Source of the DNA: Paenibacillus physcomitrellae
Lineage (GTDB): Bacteria > Bacillota > Bacilli > Paenibacillales > Paenibacillaceae
Reading direction: 5' to 3'
Assembly (NCBI RefSeq): GCF_002240225.1
Contig: NZ_CP022584.1
Location: forward strand, 2,701,501 to 2,765,500
DNA length: 64,000 nt
In this document: in pieces, positions 20,170-29,271 of the stretch
How the letters are laid out: each line of letters begins with the position of its first letter
Numbering within the stretch: position 1 is the stretch's first letter
The notes under the pieces: model-generated
The model's database searches: none
Seen by the model: the letters and a program-made list of their open reading frames with translations, nothing else
What the model was told of the DNA's origin: nothing
Position numbers and translations under genes: made by a program

Positions 20170-20395
20170 CGTTTTCCCTCATTATTCTTCTAATTACAGC
20201 CACAGCGCCAAACACTCCGGCTGCCATCCCTGCAAGCACCCCAATTCCGACACCAATTCCGCGATTGCCAAGCAAATTACCCAGCCACGAGCCGACATAA
20301 AAGCCAGCCATCGTGCAGACAGCAAAATCTACGCCTATCAAGCTGACTACACCAGCCATTTTCCAGGCGGAACCGCCACTTTCAGGTTTGTCCAT
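20162..20395 (-). CDS. atpZ: AtpZ/AtpI-type small membrane protein
   Basis: First gene of the atp operon, a two-helix membrane protein of the PF09527 family. The helix-glycine pattern AGFYVGSWLGNLLGNRGIG and a second helix GVLAGMAAGVFGAVAVI are typical. ATG 20395 (77 residues) is preferred: GAGGGTG lies 9 bases upstream and overlaps the alternative GTG 20407. A proposed role in magnesium/calcium uptake or in assembly is family knowledge and weakly established. Confidence 0.82.
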   Translation of the reverse strand: MDKPESGGSAWKMAGVVSLIGVDFAVCTMAGFYVGSWLGNLLGNRGIGVGIGVLAGMAAGVFGAVAVIRRIMRENDE

Positions 20396-20424
20396 TTTCT
20401 GTCCCACCCTCGGAATTCTAGTTC

Positions 20425-20454
20425 ATTTTACTAATAGAAAATAAACTTTGTCAA
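20425..20454 (-). promoter_or_regulatory. Candidate sigma-A promoter of the atp operon
   Basis: On the minus strand TTGACA (20449-20454) is followed after 18 bases by TAAAAT (20425-20430), about 30 bases before the atpZ ATG. About 30 bases further upstream, 20483-20496 (GAAAGCGCTTTT core) resembles a CcpA cre box but misses the outer consensus positions. Confidence 0.65.
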
Positions 20455-20571
20455 TTGAGGGGAATTGCTGTCAGAGCCTGCAAGAAAGCGCTTTTGAAAC
20501 CCTATTTTCATTTTCAACTCTGCAAACCCCTGCAAACCGTACAGTTTAACTGTATGCTGTACGTATTTCTT

Positions 20572-21744
20572 TTACAACACTTGCCCGTTTTCATTTGTGA
20601 ACTTTCTGTGAAATCCTTCAGGACGCTCGCTTCTCAGACCGAAATGGTGAAGTATCGCATTGACAATTCTTTGGGATGCCTTTCCATCTCCATACGGGTT
20701 GGCGGCCCGACTCATAGCCTGATAAGTCTCAGTATCGCTGAGCAGCGCTTTTGTCCGTGTATACACCTTCTCTTCATCCGTACCGACCAATTCAAGCGTG
20801 CCTGCCTCAATCCCTTCCGGGCGTTCCGTCGTATCGCGCAGAACAAGTACCGGAACACCAAAGGACGGCGCTTCCTCCTGCAGACCGCCCGAATCCGTCA
20901 GGATCAGATGGGTATGCGGATAGAAGTTGTGCAGATCCACAACATCCAGCGGGTCGATCAGCTTGATGCGCGGGTGATTGCCGAGAATCTCATGCGCAGG
21001 TCCGGATACAGCCGGGCTCGGGTGCACCGGATAACAGATGGCGATATCTTCAAACTCGTCAGCGATCCGTTTCACCGCGCGGAAAATGTTGCGGTGCGGC
21101 TCCCCTTGCGATTCGCGGCGGTGCGCCGTCATCAGAATCAGGCGTTTGCCGCTGGCCCAGTCGAGTACAGGATGGGTATAATCCTCTTTTACCGTATATT
21201 GAAACACATCCGTAACGGTGTTGCCTGTGATATAAATACTTGACTCTGCCTTGTTCTCCTTGCGCAAATTGCCTGCGGACCAGTCCGTCGGCGCCAAATG
21301 AAGATCGGCCAGGACACCTGTTAGCTGACGGTTCATTTCCTCCGGATAAGGGGACATTTTGTTCCAGGTCCGGAGTCCGGCTTCGACATGACCAATCTTG
21401 ATCTGCTGCAGGAAGGACGCGTAGCTGGCCAGGAAAGTCGTCAGCGTGTCGCCGTGAACCAGGACGATATCCGGCTTGGCCTCTTTCAATACGCCTTCCA
21501 GCCCTTGCAGAACGCGGATCGTAATCTCGTTCAGGCTCTGCTGATGTTTCATCACGTTCAGGTCATAATCCGGCTGGATCTGGAACACTTCGAGAACCTG
21601 ATCCAGCATTTCCCGGTGCTGGGCCGTTACACATACGATCGACTCGATCTGCTCCGGATGTTTCTCAAGCTCCAGAATCAGCGGCGCCATCTTGATGGCT
21701 TCCGGTCTGACGCCAAAGATCGTCATCACTTTAATCTTAGACAC
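20572..21744 (-). CDS. mnaA: UDP-N-acetylglucosamine 2-epimerase (non-hydrolysing)
   Basis: Interconverts UDP-GlcNAc and UDP-ManNAc in the cytoplasm, supplying ManNAc for teichoic-acid linkage units or secondary cell-wall polymer. 390 residues with FGVRPEAIKMAPL, TAQHREM, HGDTLTT, EAGLRT and DSGGLQEEAPSFGVPVL, all typical of the WecB/MnaA fold. Start GTG 21744 follows GGGGGATTTGA. The placement between upp and the atp operon is also seen in Bacillus cereus-type genomes. Confidence 0.95.
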   Translation of the reverse strand: MSKIKVMTIFGVRPEAIKMAPLILELEKHPEQIESIVCVTAQHREMLDQVLEVFQIQPDYDLNVMKHQQSLNEITIRVLQGLEGVLKEAKPDIVLVHGDTLTTFLASYASFLQQIKIGHVEAGLRTWNKMSPYPEEMNRQLTGVLADLHLAPTDWSAGNLRKENKAESSIYITGNTVTDVFQYTVKEDYTHPVLDWASGKRLILMTAHRRESQGEPHRNIFRAVKRIADEFEDIAICYPVHPSPAVSGPAHEILGNHPRIKLIDPLDVVDLHNFYPHTHLILTDSGGLQEEAPSFGVPVLVLRDTTERPEGIEAGTLELVGTDEEKVYTRTKALLSDTETYQAMSRAANPYGDGKASQRIVNAILHHFGLRSERPEGFHRKFTNENGQVL

Positions 21745-21909
21745 TCAAATCCCCCGTTTCTATTTCCCTTATGACTGTTTCAATGCACTTCGAGCCAAGC
21801 AGACAATCTCGCTCTACTCCTACTTATCCTATTCATAGAATGGGATCCCGCAACCGGTCTATTTGCTTCATAGTCATGCCGGACGGCATCCCTATTCTAG
21901 TTTGATAGA

Positions 21910-22539
21910 TTATTTAGTTCCGTACAAACGGTCCCCGGCATCGCCAAGTCCCGGAATGATATAACCGTGATCATCGAGATGGCTGTCCAGGGCGGCCACA
22001 TAAATATCCACGTCCGGATGCGCATCCTGCACAGCCTTTACGCCTTCAGGAGCCGCAATCAGGTTCATCATTTTAATTTGGCTGCAGCCGCGTTTCTTCA
22101 GGACGTCAATAGCCGCAATAGCCGATCCGCCGGTGGCCAGCATAGGGTCAATGACGATCAGCTCACGCTCCTGCACGTCCGTAGGCAGCTTGGTATAATA
22201 TTCGACTGGCTGCAGCGTCTCCGGATCCCGGAACAGACCGACATGACCGACCTTGGCCCCCGGAATCAGTTTCAATACGCCGTCAACCATACCCAATCCC
22301 GCACGAAGGATCGGAACGAGTCCGAGCATACGGCCTGAAATGACCTGAGTTTCCGTCTCCGCCACCGGCGTTTGAACCGTTATCGTTTGAAGCGGCAGGT
22401 TTCTTGTAATCTCATAAGCCATCAAAGTAGCTACTTCATCCACTAATTCGCGAAACTCTTTCGTGCTTGTCCGCATATCGCGGATAAACGTCAGTTTGTG
22501 CTGAATCAGGGGATGGTCGCAAATGATCAATTTTCCCAT
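21910..22539 (-). CDS. upp: Uracil phosphoribosyltransferase
   Basis: Pyrimidine salvage enzyme converting uracil and PRPP to UMP. From ATG 22539 it is 209 residues, the B. subtilis length; GGAGGG precedes it by 6 bases. The PRPP loop reads [10 protein letters not shown] and the uracil site [12 protein letters not shown] appears as [12 protein letters not shown]. In B. subtilis upp follows glyA directly; here an 18-kb carbohydrate cluster separates them. Confidence 0.97.
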   Translation of the reverse strand: MGKLIICDHPLIQHKLTFIRDMRTSTKEFRELVDEVATLMAYEITRNLPLQTITVQTPVAETETQVISGRMLGLVPILRAGLGMVDGVLKLIPGAKVGHVGLFRDPETLQPVEYYTKLPTDVQERELIVIDPMLATGGSAIAAIDVLKKRGCSQIKMMNLIAAPEGVKAVQDAHPDVDIYVAALDSHLDDHGYIIPGLGDAGDRLYGTK

Positions 22540-22759
22540 TATATTCCCTCCGTACAAATCCCATTATTCACATCTTACGGTACCTATTTCCTAAGCATGT
22601 CCGTAAATCCTGTTCATTATATCACTTGGCGAACTCGTTTTCATCTAGTGCTGTCAGCTTTTCGGGAAAATCGGTCCTTGAGCTCATTTCCTGATGTTTC
22701 CGAGTCATTTCAGGTGGAAAGCCAGTAAAAAAATGTCTGCAGCTGGTTAAGGGATAAAG

Positions 22760-22792
22760 AAACCCGGACGGCAGACCCCGCCATCCGGGTTT
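22760..22792 (-). terminator. Terminator of the carbohydrate cluster
   Basis: A 13-bp stem (22760-22772 with 22780-22792, one G-U pair) is followed on the minus strand by CTTTATCC. It starts 7 bases after the SGNH stop, marking the cluster's end. Confidence 0.8.
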
Positions 22793-22799
22793 CATATCG

Positions 22800-24008
22800 C
22801 TAATGAACAAGCGCTCTCAGAATACGCAGCCCGTGTCCCTGACTGCGGGTATCCTTTAATGCAGTATTCCGCACCGTTACCTGCAGCTCGCCCGGCGAAT
22901 CCAGAGGAGTAAACAGCACCGGCACAGGCCGGTAAGCCTGCAAGCACCAGTCGTCGAAAGGATTCACCTGTACAAATGAGCCGCCGTTAATAGAGTACTC
23001 AAGCATTCCGGTATCCGGGCCGCATAGGAGCAGAACACCGGCTCCCCTCCCTTGCCCTGTAAAGGTGAACGCAGCGCCGGGCACTTCGGTATAAACATGC
23101 TCCGTAGAATACCTCCAGTTCATTAACGGATCGTCTGGATGCAGTTGTTTCAAATGAAATGCTTCGGACCAGGAAAGCTCCGAAACCGCCAGCATATGTG
23201 CATGCTCATAGTTCCCGGGCATCAGAGGTCCGGAAGGCGTATGAGCCGGTATGTGAGTTAGCATGTGAGCTGGTGTGTGAGCCGGCGTGTGAACGGATTC
23301 GTTCTGTGCCGGGTCGTTTTTCTGCGGGAGCGGCAGCTCCGCCTCCAGAAACTCCTGCATGAAGCGGGCGTACAGCGCATGCCCCAGATCATTGGGATGG
23401 ACGCCGTCCGGCGCCAGCTCGCGCCATTCGGCCGTTCCCGCCTGAAGCAGCCGATAGACGCCTGCCGCAAAATCCACCGAAGGAATATCGTAGTATTCCG
23501 CGACTTCTTCGTGGACGGCGATGTTAAACAGACGGATTCCGGTCAGATTCTTCTCTGCGGCCGTGTATACAAAGCAGAGGTCCGTTGCCGGCGACAGCCG
23601 GCGGCAGGCCCGGACAATGCCCTCCATGCCCCGCAGCGACTCCTCGCGGTCTTCCCCGTCGTTGACGCTGAATTCGACGAACAGCAGATCAACCGGGCCT
23701 TCTGCGGCCTGGAAGACCTGCTCCTGCAGCCGGTGAGCGCCAAGCGTCGAGTCCGTGCCGCCAACGCCCGCATTTACGCTGATGAACGGTCTGCCGGCAC
23801 CGTCAAGCTTTTCCCGCAAATACTGCTCCGTTAATGCCCTCCAGCTGGTCACGTCACGCTGTGAAGCCCCGGCCCCTTCCGTAATGGAGCCTCCGAGGAA
23901 AGCGACCGTTACCGGCTTTCCCTCCGCTGCCTTCCGGGCGGTTGCCGGAAGCCCTCTGCGCCGGATCATTTCGGCATGGACGTCTTGCGCCTCCTGCAGC
24001 TCTTTCAT
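22800..24008 (-). CDS. SGNH/GDSL hydrolase, probable carbohydrate esterase
   Basis: Intracellular esterase, likely removing acyl groups from sugars. The N-terminal SGNH domain (about residues 30-235) has block I GGSITEG with nucleophile Ser41, block II NAGVGGTDS, block III VEFSVND and block V PDGVHPNDLGH with the catalytic Asp and His. A His-Thr-Pro-Ala repeat linker (about 237-260) leads to a C-terminal beta-rich domain of about 140 residues that I do not recognise. No signal peptide. ATG 24008 follows GGAGGG. Last gene of the glycoside-hydrolase cluster. Confidence 0.85.
   Translation of the reverse strand: MKELQEAQDVHAEMIRRRGLPATARKAAEGKPVTVAFLGGSITEGAGASQRDVTSWRALTEQYLREKLDGAGRPFISVNAGVGGTDSTLGAHRLQEQVFQAAEGPVDLLFVEFSVNDGEDREESLRGMEGIVRACRRLSPATDLCFVYTAAEKNLTGIRLFNIAVHEEVAEYYDIPSVDFAAGVYRLLQAGTAEWRELAPDGVHPNDLGHALYARFMQEFLEAELPLPQKNDPAQNESVHTPAHTPAHMLTHIPAHTPSGPLMPGNYEHAHMLAVSELSWSEAFHLKQLHPDDPLMNWRYSTEHVYTEVPGAAFTFTGQGRGAGVLLLCGPDTGMLEYSINGGSFVQVNPFDDWCLQAYRPVPVLFTPLDSPGELQVTVRNTALKDTRSQGHGLRILRALVH
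23236..23295 (-). repeat. 12-bp in-frame tandem repeat in the SGNH gene, 5 units
   Basis: Five 12-base units start at 23236, 23248, 23260, 23272 and 23284, each containing ATGTGAG or a close variant on the plus strand. They encode four-residue units such as His-Thr-Pro-Ala between the catalytic and C-terminal domains. Confidence 0.85.
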
Positions 24009-24060
24009 AGGTTGTTCCCTCCATCTAGAAGTTCCTGTACATGTCATTCGCAATCCTTTC

Positions 24061-24150
24061 CCTTCACAGTGCTTCACAGTCCTTCACAGTCCTTCATAAT
24101 CCTTCGCATTGCGTTATAACCTTTCACAGTGCGTTATAACCCTTCGCAAA
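24061..24150 (-). repeat. 10-bp degenerate tandem repeat across the GH38 stop
   Basis: Nine consecutive 10-base units run from 24061 to 24150, for example CCTTCACAGT three times (one variant), CCTTCATAAT, CCTTCGCATT, and GCGTTATAAC twice. The array crosses the GH38 stop at 24134-24136 and ends the GH38/SGNH gap. Confidence 0.85.
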
Positions 24151-26623
24151 GCTCGGCTTCCCGCAACTCATGCTTCGCCGGATCAAACGCCAGCGTCTTG
24201 ATTTCGAAGCCCTCCAGCTGGATCTCGGCTGAAATGCCGTGTGAAGGAATCTCCAGCGTTGTCTTTCTGGCTTCGCCTGTAGGCTCAAATAAACGAAGGA
24301 TGTAGGACTCGCCTTGCTCCGCCTTCTTGAACGCGCTAAGCTGAACGACTTCATCCTGGAGACGAATGAAGCTGCCCGGCTGCTGCCCTTCACCCGACGG
24401 GAAAAAGGACAGCGCATACGGACGTTCGCCGTGCGCCAGCGCTTCCCGGTCTACCCGCGCCATCCGTTCCCGGCGCGGTCCGCCGTTCAGCCAGAACGTA
24501 TACTGGCGTTCACCCTGGTCGATGCGGGGCAGGAACCGGTCCTGCGGCATGATCGTCTTATCCCCGATCGGGTGGGCGCAGTAGCCAGCGCCGCGCAGCA
24601 GGGATAAGCGAACCTCGCCGTCCCGGCAATCCGAGCCGTAGATGCCGTCATTGATGAGGGTCACGGCCAGCTCTGGCCCGGCGCCTCCCGTTCCCTCCAA
24701 AGCCATCCAGCGCTGGGCTACGGTTTCAGTTCCGTCCGCCGCCAGCTCGCTGATGCCGAACGCAGTCTGCCCCCGGTACCGCCCGTCAGCAAGCGCCGTC
24801 GGCACCGACAGCTTCAGCATTTTATCCTTCTCGTTCCAGTAAACGCGCAGATTCACTTCGATTTCTGTGCCCTGCTTCGGCAGCTTGTAGGTCTGGCAAA
24901 TATACGAGTGATTGTAATGAAGCACCGCTTCAATCACTGTACGCACCTCGCCGTCCTCAATAACCCGTACCGAAGGCAGCAGCGCCTGCTTCACCCCGGA
25001 GAAATCCGTACCCTGTCCGGGGTTCATCAGGGTGAATGAACCCACGACATCCCGGAACGAATCGGTATCCATGCGCCAAGGGTCCTCGTTATCCGCCATG
25101 ACAAGCGGGAGGAACGCGCTGCCGCGCAGCAGCGGCTGCCCGTCGACCACATACTCCTCAACCAGCCCGGTTAACGTGCTGATCACCACACGCATCCGGC
25201 CGTTCTCAAAGACATACTTTCCATCCTGCGGCTTCAGCTCCGGCTCCGGCTTGCGGTCGGCCCGCTCGATCCGGCAGTCAAAGCGGTTCATCGAGGACGG
25301 AGCCAATTCTGCCTCAAAAACCACACGCTTGCGCCAGTCCAGATTCAGGTTGCTTTGCTCTTTCTCCGTTTGGGACGGCAGACGTACTTCCCCCTGGTAC
25401 ACGACTGGAACGGAGAAATAATCCTCCCAGTTCTGATCCTCCAGCATAAACTCGCATTCCACCAGCTGCCGGACCGGATACGGATGCGGGTTGTAGACCA
25501 GCACCGGATACTCCTTCAGCTTCGCCTTGGGTTGTCCGGCCGACAGCGCAAAGAACGCCCTTGTTCTCAGCCTCGCCAAAATCTCCAGCCCATGCTCCAG
25601 CAGCCGCAGGGAAGCATCCTCTACAGCTTGAATCGATGTGCCTGGCAGTATGTCGTGGAACTGGGCGTACATCAGATCGTGTACCGCTTCGTCCAGCTCG
25701 GCTTTCGGATATCGCAGCAGCCCTTGGGCTTCGGCGGCGGCAAGCATTTTCTCCGTCATAAACAATTGATTCTCGAGCTGCCGGTGCTTCTGCTTGATCT
25801 GGATCATCGAGGTGTAGCAGCCTACAAACCGCGGATTCAGGTCCTGATCATAGACAGGCAGCTCTCCCCGCTCCTTCAGCTCAGCGAAAAAATGCTCCGG
25901 CGTGGAGTGCGAAACCTCCACACCTTCCACCTTCACTTCCTCCATCAGCTTCGCAATGGCATCCAGATCGAGGCGGGATGGCCCGCCGCCATGGTTGCCG
26001 ACGCCCCACAGGATCAGGCCGACCTCCGTCTCCGGGTGGGCTTTGATCCATTTGCCAATCTTCTCATGCGCTTTGCCAAGCAGCGTGGAATAACCGTCTG
26101 CGATTTGGTGCGCCATCACGCTGGAGCCGGCGTAACCTTCCCAGATAAAGTTTTGTCCGGGCACAATCACCCGGTTCTCGGGGCGCATGAAGATATAGGA
26201 GTCATAACCGGCTTTCTGCAGGATCTGCACCAGTCCCCGGGTATGCCCGAAAGAGTCAAAATTGATTGCGGTCGTCGGCCGCGCCCCGAATTTCTCACTG
26301 AAATACAGGCGTCCCGTCAAGATCTGCCGCACAAACGACTCGCCTGACGGCATATTGCAGTCCGGCTGCAAATACCAGCCGCCCATGATGTTCCACTTGC
26401 CTTCCCGCACCAGCCTTTGAATCCGCTCAAACAGGTGGGGTTCATATTCCTCAATCCACTTATATAAAATAGCTTCATTATGGTTAAACACGTAACCGTC
26501 ATATTCCTCGCAAAAGTCGGCAGCAGCGCGGAAGGTCGACACGGCCGCAGCCGCGCCCTCCTCCCATTCCCATTGCCAAGAGGGGTCCAAATGCGCATTG
26601 CTCAGCAGGTGCAGCTTTCTCAT
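24134..26623 (-). CDS. GH38 alpha-mannosidase
   Basis: Zinc-dependent retaining alpha-mannosidase, cytoplasmic by absence of a signal peptide. From ATG 26623 it is 829 residues. The N-terminal (beta/alpha)7 barrel shows the zinc ligands in NAHLDPSW (His11, Asp13), the segment WYLQPDCNMPSGES (Asp88), and nucleophile Asp123 in NFDSFGH. A linker domain and long beta-sandwich C-terminal domains follow. GGAGG lies 8 bases before the start. It follows GH95 by 54 bases. Likely substrate is an imported alpha-mannosyl oligosaccharide; some GH38 enzymes act on other axial-OH2 sugars. Confidence 0.93.
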   Translation of the reverse strand: MRKLHLLSNAHLDPSWQWEWEEGAAAAVSTFRAAADFCEEYDGYVFNHNEAILYKWIEEYEPHLFERIQRLVREGKWNIMGGWYLQPDCNMPSGESFVRQILTGRLYFSEKFGARPTTAINFDSFGHTRGLVQILQKAGYDSYIFMRPENRVIVPGQNFIWEGYAGSSVMAHQIADGYSTLLGKAHEKIGKWIKAHPETEVGLILWGVGNHGGGPSRLDLDAIAKLMEEVKVEGVEVSHSTPEHFFAELKERGELPVYDQDLNPRFVGCYTSMIQIKQKHRQLENQLFMTEKMLAAAEAQGLLRYPKAELDEAVHDLMYAQFHDILPGTSIQAVEDASLRLLEHGLEILARLRTRAFFALSAGQPKAKLKEYPVLVYNPHPYPVRQLVECEFMLEDQNWEDYFSVPVVYQGEVRLPSQTEKEQSNLNLDWRKRVVFEAELAPSSMNRFDCRIERADRKPEPELKPQDGKYVFENGRMRVVISTLTGLVEEYVVDGQPLLRGSAFLPLVMADNEDPWRMDTDSFRDVVGSFTLMNPGQGTDFSGVKQALLPSVRVIEDGEVRTVIEAVLHYNHSYICQTYKLPKQGTEIEVNLRVYWNEKDKMLKLSVPTALADGRYRGQTAFGISELAADGTETVAQRWMALEGTGGAGPELAVTLINDGIYGSDCRDGEVRLSLLRGAGYCAHPIGDKTIMPQDRFLPRIDQGERQYTFWLNGGPRRERMARVDREALAHGERPYALSFFPSGEGQQPGSFIRLQDEVVQLSAFKKAEQGESYILRLFEPTGEARKTTLEIPSHGISAEIQLEGFEIKTLAFDPAKHELREAELCEGL

Positions 26624-26642
26624 CCCTATAACCTCCAATAAG

Positions 26643-26684
26643 TGGACTCTAATGAATTGAACTCTATTGATTGAACTCTAATTT
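26643..26684 (-). repeat. 14-bp tandem repeat across the GH95 stop, 3 units
   Basis: Three 14-base units (26643-26656, 26657-26670, 26671-26684) share TTGAACTCTA with small changes. The last unit overlaps the GH95 stop at 26678-26680, and the array fills most of the GH95-GH38 gap. Confidence 0.75.
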
Positions 26685-29110
26685 TTTGCCCAAAAATCCC
26701 CAAGCGTCAGGGTATAGCAGCCGCCTCTTTGCGTCTCAAAGCTCCACAGCCCCGCCGCATCCTCCCGCTTGGCTTCCACCGCCTGGCCTTCCGTCACGAC
26801 GCGCAGGCCATCCGGGGCTTGAAGCACGCAGCGCTCGCCGCTGTGCGAGCGAATCGTCACTTCCGTCCAGCGGCTATCCTTCCAGGCGATGCTGACTTCA
26901 AAGCCGCTGCGGGCGCGCAGGCCGCTTATGTACCCGCTGGCCCAGCAGTCCGGCAGGGCAGGCAGCAGCTCCAGGAAGCCTTCGTGCGACTGGAGCAGCA
27001 TTTCGGCTATGCCGGCCGTCACCGCAAAGTTGCCGTCAATCTGAAACGGTGGATGCGCGCATAACAGATTGGCGTATACACCGCCATGATGATAATTCTC
27101 GGATTCGCCGTCCTTGACCAGCTTCAGGAAGCGGTCAAGCAGCGCCCAGGCGCGGTTGCCGTCTTTGAAGCGCGCCCAAAGGGCTATTTTCCAGCCGAGG
27201 CTCCAGCCTGTTCCATCGTCCCCGCGCCGCTCCAGCGATTGTCTGGCCGCCGCATACAGCTCAGGGGCGGTCCGCTCCGTCAGCTGCCGCCCCGGGTAAA
27301 CGCCAAACAGATGGGACACATGCCGGTGATGCACATCCTCGTCTTCGAAATCCTGATACCATTCCTGAAGCTGCCCGTATTTACCGATCTGCAGCGGGTA
27401 CAGCCGTCCTCTGGCCTGTTCCAGCGCGGAGCGGAATTCCGACTCCGCAGCTTCACCCAGCTCGTCGATGGCCGCCATACAGTTTGTAAACAAGTCCCAG
27501 ATGAGCATCAGGTCCATCGTGGACGCCGCGCTCACGGCCGCCACATCGCCTGACGGTGTTACAAATTTATGCTCGGGAGAGGTTGACGGGGCGGTAATGA
27601 GCCGGCCTTCCTCATCCTCATACAGCCAATCCAGGCAAAACAATGCGGCGGACTTCATGACGGGATAAGCTTGTTCCCGCAGATACGCAAGGTCCCTGCC
27701 AAACGCAAAATGCTCCCACAAATGCTGGCACAGCCATACGCCTCCCATCGGCCAAAGCGCCCAGCCGGCGTCCCCGTGGCCAAACTCACCCACCGGGGCG
27801 GTGTGCGCCCATATATCAGAGTTATGGTGCGCAGTCCAGCCGTCCGCTCCGTAATGGAGGCGCGCTGTTTCCCGCCCGTTCTCGGCCAGATGGCCGATGA
27901 AATCAAGCAGCGGTTCATGCAGCTCGGGCAGGCCGCAGCTTTCCGCAGGCCAATAGTTCATTTGGGCGTTGATGTTCAGCGTCCAGTTGCTGCTCCAGGG
28001 CGGACGAGTCTCCTTGTTCCAGATGCCCTGCAGGTTGGCGGGCTGACTGCCCGGCCGTGAGCTGCCCATCAGCAGATAACGTCCATATTGAAACACCAGC
28101 TCAACCAGTCCGGTGTCAACAGCTCCGCCTGCTTCAATGCGGGCGTCCGTCGGCGTCTCTGAACTGCCGGGATTAACGGCACCCTGGCCGCCAGACTGCC
28201 CGCTCTCTCCAAGACAGAACTCCACGCGGCGGAACAGCCGGCTGTAGTCCGCAGCGTGCGCTTGAAGGAGCTCCTCGTAGCTTAGTTTGGACGCTGCCGC
28301 AAGCCGGCTGGCTGCTTCCCGGAACGGGCGTATGTTATCCTGCGGCATCTGATCAAATCCAGCAAAAGAGGTCGCCGCCGTAATCAGCAGCGTAGCCCGG
28401 CTGGCGCCGGTAACCCGGATGCCGCCATCATCGGTCTCTAGTACGCCATCGGTATCCGTGACGGTCATTCTAGCTTCAAACGACATGCCCCGGTGCTCCT
28501 CGGCTGTTCCGTACATGACGGGAAGATCCGGATTATAGTAATTGGGGGCGACATATTCAGGCGCTGTGCCCCGCAGGACAAGCTGACCTTCTTCTTCCAC
28601 CGTACGGCTGCGCAAAGGGCTGTCTGCCGTAACTTGAAAACCAAGCGTGCCCGGCACGCTGGCCGTCAGACGCACTGCAATGACCTGATGGCTGGCCGAA
28701 GCAATCATCTCCCGTTTGTATTTGGTTCTGCCAATGCCATATTCCACGGCGGCCTGGCCTTCGGCCAAATCGAGCTCACGTTTGTAGCCGCTGCAAGTAT
28801 CTCCGTGCTCAAAGCGGAGCGTTACACCGCCTAATGGCAAATAGGACTGCGTGTAGCGGCCCATCATCTTTTTGCCCAATTGGTCGGCTTCGGTATATCG
28901 CCCTTGCTGCACCAAAGCTCTCATCTCCGCAAGATGCTTGGCAGCATGAGGATTGTTCCCATCCTTTGGATAACCCGACCAGAGCGTATCTTCGTTCAGC
29001 ATCAGTCGTTCTTCTTCGACACCGCCGTACAGCATCGCGCCCAGTCTGCCATTCCCCAGTGGCAGCGCTTCGGTCCACACACGCGCCGGTTTATCGTAAA
29101 ACAGCTTCAT
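26678..29110 (-). CDS. GH95 alpha-L-fucosidase / alpha-L-galactosidase
   Basis: Inverting glycoside hydrolase, 810 residues from ATG 29110, no signal peptide. The N-terminal beta-sandwich begins FYDKPARVWTEALPLGNGRLGAM, the helical (alpha/alpha)6 barrel carries the catalytic Asn pair in NWTLNINAQMNYWPAE (about residue 375), and the conserved Asp lies in FQIDGNFAVTAGIAEML (about residue 690). A Thr precedes LNIN where 1,2-alpha-L-fucosidases often have His, which hints at alpha-L-galactosidase specificity. A Ser/Gly-rich insertion (about 318-342) is unusual. Translation is by a GGGAGGAG site. Confidence 0.92.
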   Translation of the reverse strand: MKLFYDKPARVWTEALPLGNGRLGAMLYGGVEEERLMLNEDTLWSGYPKDGNNPHAAKHLAEMRALVQQGRYTEADQLGKKMMGRYTQSYLPLGGVTLRFEHGDTCSGYKRELDLAEGQAAVEYGIGRTKYKREMIASASHQVIAVRLTASVPGTLGFQVTADSPLRSRTVEEEGQLVLRGTAPEYVAPNYYNPDLPVMYGTAEEHRGMSFEARMTVTDTDGVLETDDGGIRVTGASRATLLITAATSFAGFDQMPQDNIRPFREAASRLAAASKLSYEELLQAHAADYSRLFRRVEFCLGESGQSGGQGAVNPGSSETPTDARIEAGGAVDTGLVELVFQYGRYLLMGSSRPGSQPANLQGIWNKETRPPWSSNWTLNINAQMNYWPAESCGLPELHEPLLDFIGHLAENGRETARLHYGADGWTAHHNSDIWAHTAPVGEFGHGDAGWALWPMGGVWLCQHLWEHFAFGRDLAYLREQAYPVMKSAALFCLDWLYEDEEGRLITAPSTSPEHKFVTPSGDVAAVSAASTMDLMLIWDLFTNCMAAIDELGEAAESEFRSALEQARGRLYPLQIGKYGQLQEWYQDFEDEDVHHRHVSHLFGVYPGRQLTERTAPELYAAARQSLERRGDDGTGWSLGWKIALWARFKDGNRAWALLDRFLKLVKDGESENYHHGGVYANLLCAHPPFQIDGNFAVTAGIAEMLLQSHEGFLELLPALPDCWASGYISGLRARSGFEVSIAWKDSRWTEVTIRSHSGERCVLQAPDGLRVVTEGQAVEAKREDAAGLWSFETQRGGCYTLTLGDFWAKN

Positions 29111-29148
29111 TTCTGCTCCTCCCATCCTCTTCTGCATAAGCGCCAGGA

Positions 29149-29186
29149 AAGCCGAACCGGGGACAAACGCATCCCCGGCTCGGCTT
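29149..29186 (-). terminator. Strong hairpin between GH27 and GH95 (possible attenuator)
   Basis: A 15-bp stem (29149-29163 with 29172-29186, one G-U pair) with an 8-base loop. Only TTTCC follows on the minus strand, so it may terminate partially or protect the GH27 message rather than stop transcription fully. GH95, GH38 and SGNH would then depend on read-through. Confidence 0.6.
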
Positions 29187-29271
29187 AGGACCTGCTTTCC
29201 TTGAACTAGACATCATTTCTTACTAGCCTTAATCCTCTGGCTGGGCGTCACTATGTCCATTTTCACCGTGA

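Noticed and set aside
20483-20496. CcpA cre box before the atp promoter
   Set aside because: The core GAAAGCGCTTTT is good but outer TG and CA positions fail; kept only as a remark.
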